This document shows positions 62,487-64,000 of a DNA stretch of 64,000 nucleotides, in pieces. The position numbers and the translations under genes were made by a program. Numbering within the stretch: the stretch's first letter is position 1; each line of letters opens with the position of its first letter. The notes under the pieces are model-generated. The model was not told the DNA's origin and did not search any database. It was given only the letters and a program-made list of their open reading frames with translations. Source of the DNA: an uncultured Lachnospiraceae bacterium (GTDB taxonomy: Bacteria; Bacillota; Clostridia; Lachnospirales; Lachnospiraceae); the NCBI GenBank assembly GCA_947178145.1, contig CAMWXE010000001.1:62001-126000 (forward strand), in the 5' to 3' direction.

Positions 62487-63485
62487 TTACTCCTGCAGAT
62501 GCTGCACTCTCACTGTGTCCTGCTTGATTGGCAGCATCACTGTATTGTCGGACTCAAGTATTTTCTCTATAATCACTGGCAAAGCCTCAACTGTTGTATC
62601 CTTCCCCACCGCATCGTGGAAAAGAACTACTGCATTGTCAAATTTATCAATATTGTCAAGCACATTGCTTGTAATCTGGTCCGCACTCCTTCCGCCGCTG
62701 GCGGCATCTCCACTTGATACATTCCAGTCAAAGTACACCATATTCTCCTGGTTAAGATAATGAATCAATTCCCACATATTGACATGGCTGATCGTATTGC
62801 TGCTGCCGCCGGGAAATCGAACGACACTGCAGTCCTCACCAGTCAATTCATATAAAAAATCGTGCAGTTTCATCAAATCCGCCTTATACGCATCCAACGA
62901 TGCATAGATCTCACTATATTTGTGACTGTAAGAATGCATCGCCAACGTATGGCCTTCCTCCACAATCCGCCGATACTGCTCAGCATAACCATCCTTACCG
63001 ACCACAAAAAATGTTGCCTTCACACCATATTGTTCCAGAATGTCAAGAATCTTGTCCGTATTTGCGCTTGGCCCATCGTCAAAAGTCAAATACACTCTTC
63101 TGATACCGTCACTGCTGTCTTCCCTGCCTTCCAGCTTGTGTGTGTCCTCCAACGCGGCTGCCTCCACGATATCAGCCGCCTCCGCCGCATCTACAACATT
63201 GCCGTCAATATCAAATACATCTGAAAATCCAGATCCATCTGAAAGCATGCTGCCTTCAATCCTGGCCTCCACACTGATAACATTGTCTTGAAGCAGTATT
63301 ACCTGCTGTTCCAACCAGTTTACCTTTCTGCCAATATTTATTACCAATACAAGTATCACAATACAGTTCGCAATCGTCATCAGCGTAAGCACTGGAAGCA
63401 CCATTTCAATAAAGCCTCTCTTTTTTTCCGCTTTCCTCGACTCTGCAGCTTTATCCTCTATTTCCTCATTTTGCTCGAATTCCAT
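62487..63485 (-). CDS. Membrane-anchored polysaccharide (peptidoglycan) deacetylase
   Basis: A 332-residue protein. One N-terminal membrane helix (LPVLTLMTIANCIVILVLVI, about 29-48), a spacer and then the NodB domain (about 125-320). VYLTFDDGPSANT is motif 1 with the catalytic Asp and metal Asp, LAMHSYSHKY is motif 2 with the His-x-x-x-His, RFPGGSSN is motif 3 and VYFDWNVSSGD is motif 4. It probably removes acetyl groups from GlcNAc of peptidoglycan outside the cell. It lies upstream of the bactofilin gene. Confidence 0.88.
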   Translation of the reverse strand: MEFEQNEEIEDKAAESRKAEKKRGFIEMVLPVLTLMTIANCIVILVLVINIGRKVNWLEQQVILLQDNVISVEARIEGSMLSDGSGFSDVFDIDGNVVDAAEAADIVEAAALEDTHKLEGREDSSDGIRRVYLTFDDGPSANTDKILDILEQYGVKATFFVVGKDGYAEQYRRIVEEGHTLAMHSYSHKYSEIYASLDAYKADLMKLHDFLYELTGEDCSVVRFPGGSSNTISHVNMWELIHYLNQENMVYFDWNVSSGDAASGGRSADQITSNVLDNIDKFDNAVVLFHDAVGKDTTVEALPVIIEKILESDNTVMLPIKQDTVRVQHLQE

Positions 63486-63584
63486 ATTAACCTTCTATAC
63501 CATACCTATTGCAGCCGCTGATTTATAATAGATATATCGATTATACCATACAACCACTACTTTAGAAAAGACATTTTATAAAGT

Positions 63585-64000
63585 TTATTCTAAATTTTCA
63601 TTATAGCGCGCTCTCTCCCCGCCAACATATTTTGCCCTTGTCCTGGCACATACAATGTGTGCGCCGCCGATTATTGGATGCTCTATTCTCACTGGCACAG
63701 CCACTGGCCGTAAATGCATCCCGATTAACGTATCGCCAATATCAATCCCCGCATGTGCCTGTATGCGCTCGACTGCCACCGGATTCTCCATATGCTTCCA
63801 CGCTGCGGTGGAAAAGGAGCCTCCGGCTTTGGGCTGCGGCACTACATTTACTACCTCATACCCAAAGCGTTCCGCATCCGCTTCCGTCATAATCAACGCT
63901 CTGTTGAGGTGCTCACAGCACTGCGTGGCTACTGACAGACCTGCCTTTGTTAATTCCTCATACATTGCCACAAACACTGCCTCCCCAAGTTCTGCATTGG
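63585..64000 (-). CDS. UPF0340/YwlG family protein (TIGR01440), partial at right edge
   Basis: The frame is open from the right edge (NAELGEAVFVAMYEEL) to the stop at 63585; about 137 codons are visible of a family of roughly 180 residues. Conserved segments are VATQCCEHLNRALI, GGSFSTAAWKHM, HAGIDIGDTLIGMHLRPVAVPVR and RTRAKYVGGERARYN. The family has no settled function. Its N terminus lies outside the window. Confidence 0.85.
   Translation of the reverse strand, partial: NAELGEAVFVAMYEELTKAGLSVATQCCEHLNRALIMTEADAERFGYEVVNVVPQPKAGGSFSTAAWKHMENPVAVERIQAHAGIDIGDTLIGMHLRPVAVPVRIEHPIIGGAHIVCARTRAKYVGGERARYNENLE

Overview
The window looks like chromosome of a spore-forming, probably motile Lachnospiraceae-type clostridium. 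It carries spoIIGA-sigE-sigG, a PolC-type replicative polymerase, a fused SecDF, the SCIFF peptide with its radical-SAM partner, a TIGR04086 membrane protein, and a MraZ-headed division cluster with a SpoVD-like second transpeptidase. Only one complete gene (the CNNM-type transporter at 28792) lies on the plus strand. No rRNA, tRNA, transposase or CRISPR array was seen.

Region 1 (1-19507) is a very long minus-strand glycan-decoration operon that runs off the left edge. It starts at a good sigma-A-type promoter (19479-19507) followed by a structured leader. In transcription order it encodes: a CDP-glycerol glycerophosphotransferase-like protein, a DegT aminotransferase, a WbqC-like protein, a PglD-like acyltransferase, an acyl carrier protein, a FabG-like SDR, a formyltransferase, a GNAT acetyltransferase, a TylF-like methyltransferase, a propeller protein, a second methyltransferase, a second propeller protein, an AMP-forming acyl/aminoacyl ligase, a GT56 (WecF-like) glycosyltransferase, a third methyltransferase, an unknown beta-propeller-like protein, a WbpB/WbpD/WbpE-like trio for a 2,3-diamino sugar acid, a NodB-fold protein and a second WbqC-like protein. 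The gene content suggests a surface or flagellar glycan built from amino sugars that are N-acylated, N-formylated and methylated.

The most striking finding is in this operon. Four runs of 8-11 G (coding strand) lie in or at the ends of modification genes, at 6036-6045, 10120-10127, 12708-12715 and 13584-13594. Each is placed so that gain or loss of one G changes a product: it truncates a methyltransferase, restores a 247-residue methyltransferase from two fragments, joins a formyltransferase to a GNAT domain, or moves a stop codon onto the next gene's start. This is the layout of slipped-strand phase-variable loci known from Campylobacter and Helicobacter. I saw no comparable run in the other 50 kb.

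Region 2 (19639-33194) is mixed: recJ, an acyl-ACP thioesterase, a TraX-family protein, secDF, the SCIFF pair, a GH25 lysozyme, a TIGR04086 protein, the CNNM transporter, a large uncharacterised protein with a cyclic-nucleotide-binding-like N terminus, and a phosphopantetheinyl transferase. Region 3 (33216-50114) has a chemotaxis receptor, sigG, sigE, spoIIGA, and then the division and cell-wall cluster mraZ-rsmH-ftsL-two class B PBPs-murD-ftsW/spoVE-murA-ftsQ-ftsZ, which lacks murE, murF, mraY and murG. Region 4 (50195-64000) is the lipid/replication operon pyrH-frr-uppS-cdsA-dxr-rseP-ispG-polC, preceded by an unusual bactofilin with a long repetitive acidic N terminus, a polysaccharide deacetylase and a partial UPF0340 gene cut by the right edge.
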